40,560 bases of DNA from Lachnospiraceae bacterium (GCA_017516285.1 JAFXDD010000011.1:1-40560); one strand, 5' to 3'. Counted from the first letter of the stretch, positions 1-7,714 are shown. The notes: generated by a model not told the origin, from the sequence alone. Program-made: numbers and translations.

Positions 1-234
1 AGAAAAAACAATGCCGTTATCAGTTTCAATGATGACGAGGAGGATGAACCTCCTCTACATATCGGGGATGTAATCGGTTTGACTGAATTACAACAATATT
101 TCCCGAACCTATTGAAAAACGAAAATCAGAATGGTATAATTACAACCGTTGGTAAGTGTGGTAAAAAGTCATCCCTTGATGCTATACTGCACAGGCAGCT
201 ATTGCAAATAAGTAGGATTTCTCTGATAGAGTAA
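1..234 (+). CDS. 3' end of an unrecognised gene
   Basis: Frame 1 is open from the first base to a TAA at 232-234 and encodes the last 77 residues of a protein whose start lies outside the window. The visible part has an acidic patch (NDDEEDE) followed by HIGDVIGLTELQQYF and a Lys/Cys-containing tail. A convincing rho-independent terminator follows 28 bp later, and the other two forward frames are closed by early stops, which supports real coding. I do not recognise the family and assign no function. It is separated by that terminator from the aldo/keto reductase, so the two are probably independent units. Confidence 0.55.
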   Translation, partial: RKNNAVISFNDDEEDEPPLHIGDVIGLTELQQYFPNLLKNENQNGIITTVGKCGKKSSLDAILHRQLLQISRISLIE

Positions 235-261
235 CGACCTATATTAAAACTTAGTTATATT

Positions 262-297
262 AAGCGTATCATTAGTAATAGTGGTACGCTTTTTTCT
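262..297 (+). terminator. Rho-independent terminator after the partial first gene
   Basis: AAGCGTA (262-268) pairs with TACGCTT (285-291), extended by a G-T and a C-G pair, and is followed by a run of T. It closes the upstream partial gene before the aldo/keto reductase begins. Confidence 0.75.
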
Positions 298-345
298 TTA
301 TTTATTTTAAGGCTTATAGTATAATAAAAAAGTGGAGGTGATATT

Positions 346-1260
346 ATGTATAAAATTACATTTGGGAAAAGTGGAATACAGGTGCCTACTGTGGCGGTAG
401 GTTGTATGCGTATAGCTAATATGAACCAAAAGCAGGTTGATGAATTTGTTGATACCGCACTTGAAAATGGAGCCAATTTTTTTGACCATGCGGATATTTA
501 TGGAGGCGGCATGAGCGAGATGGTTTTTGGAAAATCAATTGCCAGATATGACCGCGAAAAAGTTATAATTCAAACCAAATGCGGTATTGTAAAGGGGAAA
601 ATGTTTGATTTTTCATACGAACATATTTTAGAATCGGTCGAGGGAAGCTTGAAGCGTCTGAATACCGATTATATTGATATACTGCTGTTGCATCGCCCTG
701 ATGCTCTTATGGAGCCGGAAGCGGTTGCTAAGGCATTTTCACATCTTAAAGAAACAGGGAAGGTGCGCTATTTTGGCGTTTCAAACCAAAACCCGTATCA
801 AATGCAATTATTACAAAATTATCTCGATATGCCTATCTGCACGAACCAACTTCAGTTCAGCATTATGCATGCGTCAATGCTTCAGTCAGGCATAAATGTG
901 AATATGTATAACGATTCTGCCGTTAACCGTGACGGGGGTGTGCTTGATTTTTGCCGATTAAACAACATTACTATTCAAACCTGGTCACCTATGCAGTTTG
1001 GATTTTTTAAGGGGTGCTTTATTGATAACGAGCAATTTCCGGAGCTTAATGCGGTTTTAGGCAAAATTGCAAACAAATATGACGTTTCCAAAACAGCAGT
1101 GGCAATCGGCTGGATTCTTCGCCATCCCGCTAAAATGCAGCCTATTACAGGCACCACAAACATTCAAAGATTAAAGGATTGCTTTAAAGCTACCGAATTC
1201 ACCATCACGCGCGAGGAATGGTATGAAATTTATAAAGCAGCAGGCAATGTGCTTCCTTGA
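346..1260 (+). CDS. Aldo/keto reductase (YdhF-like)
   Basis: A 304-residue NADPH-dependent oxidoreductase of the aldo/keto reductase superfamily, predicted to be a cytosolic (alpha/beta)8 barrel. The catalytic tetrad is visible: Asp47 and Tyr52 in FFDHADIYG, Lys78 in QTKCG and His116 in LLLHRPD. The C-terminal cofactor region (PITGTTNIQRLKDCFKA) is also present. Length and order fit the YdhF type. The ATG is preceded by GTGGAGGTG at good spacing. The gene stands alone between two terminators. Lysine is written mostly AAA here, whereas argS, adhE and purL use mostly AAG, a mild hint of different ancestry. The substrate cannot be read from the sequence. Confidence 0.9.
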   Translation: MYKITFGKSGIQVPTVAVGCMRIANMNQKQVDEFVDTALENGANFFDHADIYGGGMSEMVFGKSIARYDREKVIIQTKCGIVKGKMFDFSYEHILESVEGSLKRLNTDYIDILLLHRPDALMEPEAVAKAFSHLKETGKVRYFGVSNQNPYQMQLLQNYLDMPICTNQLQFSIMHASMLQSGINVNMYNDSAVNRDGGVLDFCRLNNITIQTWSPMQFGFFKGCFIDNEQFPELNAVLGKIANKYDVSKTAVAIGWILRHPAKMQPITGTTNIQRLKDCFKATEFTITREEWYEIYKAAGNVLP

Positions 1261-1312
1261 AAGCCGGAGGAATAGAAAGAAAAAAGAAAAGGCAAAAAGC
1301 ACTAAATTTCTA

Positions 1313-1340
1313 TTGCGTATGCACTTTATTGTGTTATAAT
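1313..1340 (+). promoter_or_regulatory. Promoter of the first holin-like toxin
   Basis: TTGCGT (1313-1318), a 16-bp spacer and a perfect TATAAT (1335-1340). Transcription would start near 1347, just before the hairpin-rich leader of the toxin gene. Confidence 0.7.
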
Positions 1341-1349
1341 ATTTCTATT

Positions 1350-1418
1350 GACTACCAGTAACGGTAGGCGGTTGGTTCCCTCACGCGGAGGGAGCTTTCG
1401 TCCCTCCAGAAAGGAGGG
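1350..1418 (+). promoter_or_regulatory. Structured leader with a sequestered ribosome site
   Basis: The leader holds GGAGGGA (1387-1393) able to pair with TCCCTCC (1401-1407). The second arm can instead pair as CCCTCC (1402-1407) with GGAGGG (1413-1418), which is the ribosome binding site of the toxin. The two hairpins share an arm and exclude one another, so folding can expose or hide the ribosome site. This is read directly from the sequence; that it works as a switch is inference. Confidence 0.55.
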
Positions 1419-1425
1419 CAGAACT

Positions 1426-1518
1426 ATGACGGCATATGTTACATATCCGGATTTGATCCAGATTGGCTTATTAGTTGTAGGTATTATTGGCCTGTTTTTT
1501 ATGGCACGAAAAAAGTAA
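1426..1518 (+). CDS. Holin-like toxin, type I TA candidate (30 aa)
   Basis: A 30-residue peptide with a short N-terminus (MTAYVTYPDLIQ), one hydrophobic segment (IGLLVVGIIGLFFM, about residues 13-26) and a basic ARKK tail. This matches the small putative holin-like toxin pattern of Firmicutes, in which one transmembrane helix ends in a Lys-rich tail. AAGGAGG lies at 1411-1417, well spaced from the ATG. It has its own promoter and a structured leader, and a perfect 12-bp stem begins at its last codons. A consensus promoter faces it from the other strand, as in type I toxin-antitoxin loci such as txpA/ratA. If expressed it would insert in the cytoplasmic membrane. It could instead be a non-toxic small membrane peptide. 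Confidence 0.75.
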   Translation: MTAYVTYPDLIQIGLLVVGIIGLFFMARKK

Positions 1519-1599
1519 CCGCCCCAGTGACCAAACCAGGCGGTTACTTTCGTAACTAGTTAATTTGGGAACCACCGTCTATCGGTAGTCCTGTTCTAC
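1508..1599 (-). ncRNA. Candidate antisense antitoxin RNA, locus 1
   Basis: A minus-strand promoter with consensus elements (rightmost -35 TTGACA, 17 bp, TATAAT) would start an RNA near 1599. It would end at a stem formed by 1512-1523 and 1539-1550, followed on this strand by six U. The predicted RNA is about 92 nt, contains no evident reading frame and overlaps only the 3' end of the toxin transcript. That is the converging layout of RatA- or SR4-type antitoxin RNAs. Ends are inferred and not measured. Confidence 0.65.
1512..1550. terminator. Stem-loop shared by toxin mRNA and antisense RNA
   Basis: Perfect 12-bp stem AAAGTAACCGCC (1512-1523) with GGCGGTTACTTT (1539-1550). On the minus strand it runs into six T, a proper terminator. 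On the plus strand only three T follow, so toxin transcripts may read past it. Confidence 0.75.
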
Positions 1600-1605
1600 A
1601 TTTAT

Positions 1606-1634
1606 ATTATATTCCTTTATGAAATATGTGTCAA
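1606..1634 (-). promoter_or_regulatory. Consensus sigma-70/A promoter for the antisense RNA
   Basis: Read on the minus strand: TTGACA (1634-1629), exactly 17 bp, TATAAT (1611-1606). Both hexamers are perfect. It faces the toxin gene, with no reading frame of its own behind it. Confidence 0.8.
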
Positions 1635-1754
1635 TAGATAATGATGAGTATATAAAAATTCACTCCGGTAGTTTGGGCGAACACAAGGGCAGGATAGAAA
1701 TTCAGAGAAGCATCGTCAGCATTGGCACTTTTTAATAGTTAAGGCGAGAAAGCT

Positions 1755-1937
1755 ATGAAACGCATTTTAATAATTGGAAATGCAGGCAGCTGCAAAACAA
1801 CATTTGCAAAGGCTCTTGCAAAAAAAACAAAACTTCCACTCATACATTTAGATAAGTTGTATTGGAAAGGCACTTGGGAGCATACCACAAGAAAAGAATT
1901 TGATGTAATCTTACAGAAAGAATTAGACAAGGCTTAG
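1755..1937 (+). pseudogene. Truncated FlaR/topology-modulation-type P-loop kinase
   Basis: 60 residues that match only the N-terminus of the adenylate-kinase-like FlaR (topology modulation) family, which is usually about 170 residues. The start MKRILIIGNAGSCKTTFAKA is followed by LPLIHLDKLYWKGTW. The frame stops at 1935-1937 where the family normally continues. The P-loop reads GNAGSCKT, with Cys in place of the invariant Gly before Lys, so nucleotide binding is probably lost as well. A second short reading frame (NNFNDEEVEERNY) covers the junction to fliB in another phase, suggesting sequence pieced together by deletion. Called a decayed gene. Confidence 0.7.
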
Positions 1938-1979
1938 GAGATAATAATTTCAATGATGAAGAGGTGGAAGAAAGGAATT

Positions 1980-3140
1980 ATGCTATACATCAAACCTGAT
2001 TATTATAACAAATTTAAATGCACTGCGGATAAATGCGAAGCCACCTGTTGTGCCGGCTGGCAGATTGTGATAGACGAGGATTCTTTAGAACGTTACGAGA
2101 AGGAGCAGAGTGCTTATGGTGAGGTGCTGCGCGACCGTGTGGACTGGGAAGAAGGCGTATTTAAGCAGGATGACTGTAAGAGATGTGCATTCTTAAATCC
2201 GGACAATTTATGTGATATGTACAAGCGTCTGGGCGAAGAGAGTCTTTGCATGACTTGTACAAATTATCCGAGGCATATTGAGGAGTTTGAAAATGTGCGT
2301 GAGATAACGCTGGCGATTTCCTGTCCGGAGGTGGCTCGTATTATTTTAAGTCAGACCAAGCCCGTGACCTTTTATGAGGAAGAGGTAGAGGGGGAGGAGG
2401 AAGATTTTGAGGATTTTAATCCCTTCTTTTTCTCCTATCTGGAGGATGCCAGAAAGATTTTGATGGGAATCTTGCAAAATCGTACACTGAATATTTCAGT
2501 AAGGATGGCACTGGTTCAGAGCTTGGCAGTGGAAATGCAAGAAATTATAGAAAATGTAGAGCTTTTTGAAGTGGCAGAATTGTTTGAAAAGTATGAGGAT
2601 GAAAGTTTTCTTGCAAATTCAGTATCTGAAATCATGTCGCAGATAAAAGCGTTTTATAAAGATGCAAGTAATGCATTTCATTATTCTAAGGGCATGTTTG
2701 GCAGGCTGTATGAGTTGGAGCATTTGAGTGATGACTGGGAGGCATATTTGGAGCAATGTTGGGAGTTGCTTTACAGTGGGAAGGCGGCAGGATATCAGGC
2801 GTGTCATGAAGACTTTAAGCGCTGGTGCATCCATGAGGGTATGAGTCAGACTGGAGACACAGGTTTACCTGATTTTGACCTGAATATTATTTTAGAACAA
2901 CTTTTGGTATATTTTGTCTTTACATACTTCTGTGGTGCGGTGTATGATAATAATGTACTTGGTAAAGTGATGATGTCCCTTGCAAGTGTGTACAACATTT
3001 ACGAAATGTGTGTGGCAAAGTGGATAAAACAGGGACAGACACTTACAAGGCATGATATAGAGCGCATTGTATATCGTTATTCCAGAGAATTGGAGCATTC
3101 TGATATGAATTTGGAGTTGATGGAGGAGACCAGACCATGA
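1980..3140 (+). CDS. FliB family (lysine-N-methylase-like) Cys-cluster protein
   Basis: 386 residues beginning MLYIKPDYYNKFKC. The family is named for flagellin lysine N-methylase FliB and carries Cys motifs of the YkgJ/CxxCxxCC type that bind metal or a cluster. Visible Cys are C14, C19, C23, C24 and a second set CKRCAF...LCDMY...LCMTCTNYPR near residues 62-98. The rest is helical with no catalytic motif I can name. I chose the ATG at 1980 because AAAGGA lies five bases ahead; an upstream ATG at 1953 has no such site. No flagellar genes are near, so flagellin as substrate is not supported here. Its stop overlaps the next start (ATGA), giving translational coupling to the broken hydrolase. 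Confidence 0.75.
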   Translation: MLYIKPDYYNKFKCTADKCEATCCAGWQIVIDEDSLERYEKEQSAYGEVLRDRVDWEEGVFKQDDCKRCAFLNPDNLCDMYKRLGEESLCMTCTNYPRHIEEFENVREITLAISCPEVARIILSQTKPVTFYEEEVEGEEEDFEDFNPFFFSYLEDARKILMGILQNRTLNISVRMALVQSLAVEMQEIIENVELFEVAELFEKYEDESFLANSVSEIMSQIKAFYKDASNAFHYSKGMFGRLYELEHLSDDWEAYLEQCWELLYSGKAAGYQACHEDFKRWCIHEGMSQTGDTGLPDFDLNIILEQLLVYFVFTYFCGAVYDNNVLGKVMMSLASVYNIYEMCVAKWIKQGQTLTRHDIERIVYRYSRELEHSDMNLELMEETRP

Positions 3141-3666
3141 GAGACATTTTAATCGTAGTAGATATGCAAAAGGACTTTATTGACGGAGCACTTGGCACCC
3201 CAGAGGCTGTGGCTATTGTGCCGGCCGTGGTAGAAAAGGTGAGAGGCTTTGAGGGGGATATCCTTTTTACCAGGGATACCCATTTTGAAAATTATATGGA
3301 GACCCAGGAAGGCCGCAATCTTCCGGTGCCGCACTGTATTCGTGGCACAGAGGGGTGGGAGATTTGCAAGGAATTACAGCCATTTGCAGAGGATAAGCTG
3401 ATATTGGACAAGGTGACCTTTGGTGCTATGGAACTGGGACCAATCTTACAGGAAATGCATGAGGAGGACGAAATTTCGCTATTACATTCGTAGGGCTTTG
3501 CACAGATATTTGTGTGATTTCCAATGTAATGATTGCCAAGGCATTTTTGCCGGAAGTACCGCTTATTGTGGATGCTGCCTGCTGTGCAGGAGTAACACCG
3601 GATAGTCATAATACTGCGCTGGCTTCCATGAGGATGTGCCAGGTGCAGGTGGTGAATAGGGAATAA
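3137..3666 (+). pseudogene. Frameshifted isochorismatase/nicotinamidase-type cysteine hydrolase
   Basis: The first frame gives 118 residues (MRDILIVVDMQKDF...) with the family's Asp9, metal-site Asp47/His49 and Lys92, then runs into a TAG at 3491-3493. The conserved remainder, GLCTDICVISNVMIAKAF to a TAA at 3664-3666, continues in the -1 phase and holds the catalytic Cys of TDICV. Joined, the two parts give a normal length of about 175 residues. A one-base deletion near 3470-3480 explains the break. No canonical -1 slippery heptamer is in the required phase there. Family members hydrolyse nicotinamide, isochorismate or related amides. Either a true inactivation or a sequencing error. Confidence 0.85.
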
Positions 3667-3721
3667 TTTTCCAAAATATGTACAAAATATATTAAAACTT
3701 TTTATAAGGAGGACAACTATC

Positions 3722-4261
3722 ATGTCAAACAAATACGAAGGAACCAAAACAGAGAAAAATTTAATGTCAGCCTTTGCTGGCGAATCTCAGGCAAGAAATA
3801 AGTATACTTATTTTGCTTCTGTTGCTAAGAAGGAAGGCTACGAGCAGATTGCAGCGTTATTTTTAGACACTGCTAACAACGAAAAAGAGCATGCAAAGCT
3901 GTGGTTTAAGGAGCTGAATCAGTTAGGTGACACCGCAGCAAATTTAGAAGCTGCAGCAGCCGGTGAAAATTACGAATGGACAGAAATGTATGACGAATTT
4001 GCAAGAACCGCTGACGAAGAAGGCTTTCATGCCTTGGCAGCGAAGTTCCGTGGCGTGGCAGCTATCGAAAAGATGCATGAGGAAAGATATCGCGCATTAT
4101 TAAACAACGTAGAAACCAAGGCAGTCTTTGAAAAGAGTACCGTGCAGGTTTGGGAATGCCGCAACTGTGGTCATATCGTGGTTGGCACCAAGGCTCCTGA
4201 GGTTTGCCCGGTTTGTGCACATCCAAAGAGCTACTTTGAAATTCATGCAGAGAATTATTAA
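3722..4261 (+). CDS. rbr: Rubrerythrin
   Basis: 179-residue cytosolic peroxide-scavenging protein of strict anaerobes, reducing hydrogen peroxide with electrons from rubredoxin or NADH donors. The N-terminal four-helix bundle carries diiron ligands, including Glu21 and the EKEH motif (Glu54, His57), and a second pair in [25 protein letters not shown] split over residues 99-122. The C-terminal rubredoxin domain has two CxxC pairs, ECRNCG and VCPVCA, for one iron. Length is normal. AAGGAGG precedes the ATG. It lies alone between the broken hydrolase and a terminator. No perfect -35/-10 pair was found in the AT-rich 55 bp ahead. Confidence 0.95.
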   Translation: MSNKYEGTKTEKNLMSAFAGESQARNKYTYFASVAKKEGYEQIAALFLDTANNEKEHAKLWFKELNQLGDTAANLEAAAAGENYEWTEMYDEFARTADEEGFHALAAKFRGVAAIEKMHEERYRALLNNVETKAVFEKSTVQVWECRNCGHIVVGTKAPEVCPVCAHPKSYFEIHAENY

Positions 4262-4282
4262 TTGTATTAAATATATTGTAAC

Positions 4283-4313
4283 AGGACCGTCGGGGTAACC
4301 CGGCGGTCTTTTT
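4283..4313 (+). terminator. Terminator after rubrerythrin
   Basis: GACCGTCGGG (4285-4294) pairs with CCCGGCGGTC (4299-4308) around GTAA, with one G-T pair, followed by five T. Confidence 0.85.
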
Positions 4314-4330
4314 GCAAGGAGGTAGTGACG

Positions 4331-4465
4331 ATGACCCAGAAAACAAAATCGTTTCGCTTACTGACGGTACTTTTGGCCGCAGTAATGATGGTCGCTTTTA
4401 GCATAAGCGTAATCCTTTTAAAAGTTGTGAATGGAACAATATTGGTAAAATGCTGTATATGTTAA
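4331..4465 (+). pseudogene. Signal-peptide remnant of a lost secreted protein
   Basis: 44 codons with a very strong ribosome site (AAGGAGG, 4317-4323). The product begins MTQKTKSFRLLTVLLAAVMM, a textbook signal peptide with basic n-region and hydrophobic core, then VAFSISVILLKV and a non-family tail ending in TAA at 4463-4465. No mature domain follows. The first half looks like the leader of a Lachnospiraceae exported protein whose body was deleted. It could also be a short membrane peptide in its own right. The 4466-4717 stretch after it holds a terminator and the promoter of the next gene and no other gene I can support. Confidence 0.5.
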
Positions 4466-4525
4466 GCACAGAATTCCGACGCTGTTTCTGAGGACGGATT
4501 ATCGGGCAAACAGATTGAAGATAAA

Positions 4526-4560
4526 ATGCCGTACCTGCGTGATGTGGGTACGGTATTTTT
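4526..4560 (+). terminator. Terminator in the 4.5-kb gap
   Basis: TGCCGTACC (4527-4535) pairs with GGTACGGTA (4547-4555), followed by five T. It probably once closed the gene whose leader survives at 4331. Confidence 0.75.
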
Positions 4561-4622
4561 AGAGAAGTGTGTATAGAACGTGAGACACCTGTAAAATATA
4601 GCAAATCGGACAAGCTTGGGGC

Positions 4623-4651
4623 TTGAATAACCGGGTGGCCTATGCTAAACT
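4623..4651 (+). promoter_or_regulatory. Candidate promoter of the AAA-ATPase-like gene
   Basis: TTGAAT (4623-4628), 17 bp, TAAACT (4646-4651), 66 bp ahead of the start codon. Confidence 0.45.
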
Positions 4652-4717
4652 AAGAATATCAGAAATGAGATAAAATGTATTTATATGAACTGTTTTTGAG
4701 AGAGGAGAGTGCGCAGT

Positions 4718-6298
4718 ATGGGAAAATATTTGAATCCTGGGAATGAGGCATTTCGCATTTCTGCAGAAGATGATATATACGTTGATAAATCCGGGTTGAT
4801 TTCTTTTACCAATAGTAGAATCGGGAAGAGAAAGAGATATCTGTGCGCCAGTAGACCACGTCGTTTTGGCAAATCTATGACTGCCGAGATGCTTTCGGCA
4901 TACTATAGCAAAAATTGTGATTCAGAAGCCTTGTTTCATAATTTAGATATTGCAAAGGATAAATCTTATAAGCAGCATTTGAATCATCATGATGTGATTT
5001 TCATAAATACACAGCATTTTCTTCGGAAGGCCGGGAAACCGGAGAATCTGGCTAATTATCTGGAGGAGAAAGTACTTGCGGAAGTGAAGAAGGCTTATAG
5101 TGATTATGTTGATCCGGATGAGACCAGCCTTCCAGAGGCATTAGCATCGATATTTGAGAAGGAAGAACGTCCTGATAAGGGATTTGTTTTTATTATTGAT
5201 GAGTGGGATTGTATTTTTAGGGAGGCCAAAGAGGATAAACATGCTCATAAAGTTTATTTGGATTTTCTAAGGGATTTGTTTAAGGACAGAACTTATGTCA
5301 AACTGGCTTATATGACAGGGATTTTACCGATTAAAAAGTATGGTACGCATTCAGCATTAAATATTTTTGATGAGTTTTCTATGACTGATCCTAAGGTATT
5401 GTCTAAGTATGTTGGTTTTACAGAGACAGAAGTAAAAAAACTTTGTAAAAAGTATGATTTAGATTTTGCCGAAGCACAGAGGTGGTATGATGGGTATAAA
5501 TTAAAAAAATCAGATCATGTCTATAATCCCAAGTCTATTGTAGATGCCATTGCGGAAGGAGAATTTAAAAGTTATTGGACAAAGACGGAGACGTATGAAG
5601 CACTTAAGGTCTATGTGGATTTAAACTTTGATGGTCTGAAAGATGCAATCATAGCTATGTTGGGAGGTAACAATTGTAATATAGATACCGGCACTTTCCA
5701 AAATGACATGACCAGTTTTACCGGGAAGGACGACGTGCTGACGTTATTGGTTCATTTGGGGTATCTGGCCTACAATGAAGATAGCCAGGAGGTGTTTATT
5801 CCAAATGAAGAAGTACGCGCTGAGTTTTTGAGAGCAATTAAGCAGAGTGGTTGGAGTGAGGTGGCAGATGCGGTTTCAGCTTCCGAAAAGTTGTTGGAGG
5901 CGACATTGAACTTGAAGGCAGAGGAAGTTGCAAGAGGAGTCAGTGCCGTACACTCAGATAATACATCTGTTTTGGCTTATCATGATGAAAACTCGCTGAG
6001 TTGTGTGATTACGCTTGCGTATTATAGTGCCAAAAAGGATTATATTCTGATTAGAGAGCTACCGACGGGAGAAGGGTTTGCGGATATTGTATTTCTGCCC
6101 AGGCAGCATTCGGACAAACCTGCATTGGTAGTTGAGTTAAAATGGAATCGTACTGCACAAGGAGCGATAAATCAAATTAAAGAGAAGCAATATATAAATG
6201 CACTGGAAAAATATACAGGAGAGATTTTGGCAGTTGGTATCAGCTATGATAAAAAAACGAAGGTTCACAGCTGTGTAATAGAAAAACTGCAAAAATGA
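4718..6298 (+). CDS. AAA-ATPase-like / PD-(D/E)XK nuclease-fold protein
   Basis: 526 residues of the AAA-ATPase-like family (DUF1703/PD-(D/E)XK type) that is multiplied in gut anaerobes. The N-terminal NTPase has the family's odd Walker A, RPRRFGKS (residues 46-53), and a Walker B in FVFIIDEWD near residue 160. The C-terminal nuclease fold has GFADIVF and ALVVELKWN (the D...ExK motif) near residues 455-485, followed by the Gln-rich helix that usually closes the site. Start at ATG 4718 because GGAG lies ten bases ahead; a GTG at 4709 sits on top of that site. It stands alone between terminators. Role unknown: a solitary defence or mobile-DNA-linked function is possible but only inferred. Confidence 0.85.
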   Translation: MGKYLNPGNEAFRISAEDDIYVDKSGLISFTNSRIGKRKRYLCASRPRRFGKSMTAEMLSAYYSKNCDSEALFHNLDIAKDKSYKQHLNHHDVIFINTQHFLRKAGKPENLANYLEEKVLAEVKKAYSDYVDPDETSLPEALASIFEKEERPDKGFVFIIDEWDCIFREAKEDKHAHKVYLDFLRDLFKDRTYVKLAYMTGILPIKKYGTHSALNIFDEFSMTDPKVLSKYVGFTETEVKKLCKKYDLDFAEAQRWYDGYKLKKSDHVYNPKSIVDAIAEGEFKSYWTKTETYEALKVYVDLNFDGLKDAIIAMLGGNNCNIDTGTFQNDMTSFTGKDDVLTLLVHLGYLAYNEDSQEVFIPNEEVRAEFLRAIKQSGWSEVADAVSASEKLLEATLNLKAEEVARGVSAVHSDNTSVLAYHDENSLSCVITLAYYSAKKDYILIRELPTGEGFADIVFLPRQHSDKPALVVELKWNRTAQGAINQIKEKQYINALEKYTGEILAVGISYDKKTKVHSCVIEKLQK

Positions 6299-6325
6299 AA
6301 CATTGAATGGCTAAAATTGTCATTT

Positions 6326-6356
6326 AAAGGGAAGCGATTGGGCTTCCCTTTATTTC
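6326..6356. terminator. Terminator between convergent genes
   Basis: AAAGGGAAGC (6326-6335) pairs with GCTTCCCTTT (6342-6351). T-rich on the plus side; it can serve both the ATPase-like gene and the opposing alaX-type gene. Confidence 0.75.
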
Positions 6357-6387
6357 TAGGTATTTTCGACTGAAAAGTATGCTTTTG

Positions 6388-7599
6388 TTATAGCACCTCC
6401 CGTAAGTCATGCTCCCTCGCTATCACGCTACCCTGTATCATCCTTTCGGAACCGCCACACTTGGCACCATAGGCATCTCTCAGGATGGCAGCGGCAGTAC
6501 GGCAATCCTTCGTGGCGCTGCCCAGTACGAAGTTGTAGCCGGTGTCGTCGGTGCCTACAAAGATGCCACAGTAGCCGGTATATCGGGTGCATAGTTCATT
6601 GACTGCATTACGAATGGCTTTGGTATCCAAATCCTTTTGAAATAAAAATACATCTTCTGTGGTGTCTGGGGAAGGGAGGCTTTTCAGCTCTGCTTCCAGA
6701 ACCATTTTTTGTAAATCGTTGATACGATAAATCAGTGCTTGCTGGTCTTCTTTGGTCTTGGCTACGGCAGTTGCTACCTCTGGCTGCTTTGCAGAGAGGA
6801 GTGCGGAGATTTGCTCTACGCTTTTCTGCTTGGTTTGATAGTCTGAAAGGGCACGGCTGCCGCAAAGAATCGTCAGGCGCATACCGCCGCGGTGAGCCAT
6901 GGCACCTATAATCTTTACCAACCCGATTTCACCGGTATGGTGTACGTGAGGAGCACAGCAGGCGCACACATCATAGCCCGGCAGAGTGACAATACGCACT
7001 TCGCCGGTCAGTTCCTTTTTGCTGCGGTAGTCCAGATTTTTCAATGTTTCCTTATCCGGGAAGGTGATATCAATTGCAATATTCTGCCAGATGGCTTTAT
7101 TGGCCTCCTGCTCCAGCCAGATTAACTGCTCGTCGGTAAGTGGGTTATCAAAGTCAAGGGTAGTTTCTGTTAGTCCCAGATGGAAGCCTACGTTATGATA
7201 GCCAAAGTTATTATAAACCAGTCCGGACAGAATATGCTCTGCAGAATGCTGTTGCATAAAGTCAAAACGCCGGTTCCAGTCTATCTCGCAGGTGACAATA
7301 GTACCTGCGGTAAGAGGCTTGTCTGCATAGTGTGTGATGATATCTTCTGAAATCTGCACATCGAAAATTTGCACACGGCCATCTGCTAAAGTCTCTGTCT
7401 GTTTGACGGAAAGAGCCTGTGTATCGGTATAGATGTACCCTGTATCTGATAACTGTCCCCCGCCCTCCGGGAAAAACACGGTTCGGTCTAAAATGATGCC
7501 ATAAGCATTTCGTTCTGTATCAAAATCACAACTTAACACAGTGGCTTCACAGGTGGTAAGAAGTGAGTCGGTATCGTATAATCTATATGTGGCTTGCAT
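6388..7599 (-). CDS. Alanyl-tRNA editing protein (long AlaX type)
   Basis: 403 residues similar to the editing half of alanyl-tRNA synthetase. It would hydrolyse Ser- or Gly-tRNA(Ala) in the cytosol, acting in trans. Zinc-site residues are visible: His118 and His122 in QQHSAEHIL, then Cys214 and His218 in CACCAPHVHHTGEIG. The GGGQ motif (FFPEGGGQLSDTG) of the editing domain is near residues 43-54. A coiled-coil linker (260-310) leads to a C-terminal DHHA1-like domain ending GAKCGGSERMIQG. Length fits the long AlaX class. It is divergent from queH, so the two tRNA-quality genes share a 115-bp promoter space. Confidence 0.9.
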   Translation of the reverse strand: MQATYRLYDTDSLLTTCEATVLSCDFDTERNAYGIILDRTVFFPEGGGQLSDTGYIYTDTQALSVKQTETLADGRVQIFDVQISEDIITHYADKPLTAGTIVTCEIDWNRRFDFMQQHSAEHILSGLVYNNFGYHNVGFHLGLTETTLDFDNPLTDEQLIWLEQEANKAIWQNIAIDITFPDKETLKNLDYRSKKELTGEVRIVTLPGYDVCACCAPHVHHTGEIGLVKIIGAMAHRGGMRLTILCGSRALSDYQTKQKSVEQISALLSAKQPEVATAVAKTKEDQQALIYRINDLQKMVLEAELKSLPSPDTTEDVFLFQKDLDTKAIRNAVNELCTRYTGYCGIFVGTDDTGYNFVLGSATKDCRTAAAILRDAYGAKCGGSERMIQGSVIAREHDLREVL

Positions 7600-7714
7600 A
7601 AAGTCTCCTTTTTACTAAAAATTTATGAAAACATTATATCAAATTTCCTCACAAACTGCTATAATAAAATACAAATCCTATAAAATAAGGAATGTCAAGA
7701 AGAGAGGACATTGT

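Noticed and set aside
2892..3098. Minus-strand and other-frame open frames of 60-150 codons across the window
   Set aside because: They lie within strongly supported genes, lack ribosome sites and show no family pattern; they are shadows of the real frames.
3470..3493. Programmed -1 frameshift in the cysteine hydrolase
   Set aside because: The only AAATTTC-type run is in the wrong phase for a slippery heptamer and no stimulatory hairpin is evident; a simple one-base deletion explains it better.
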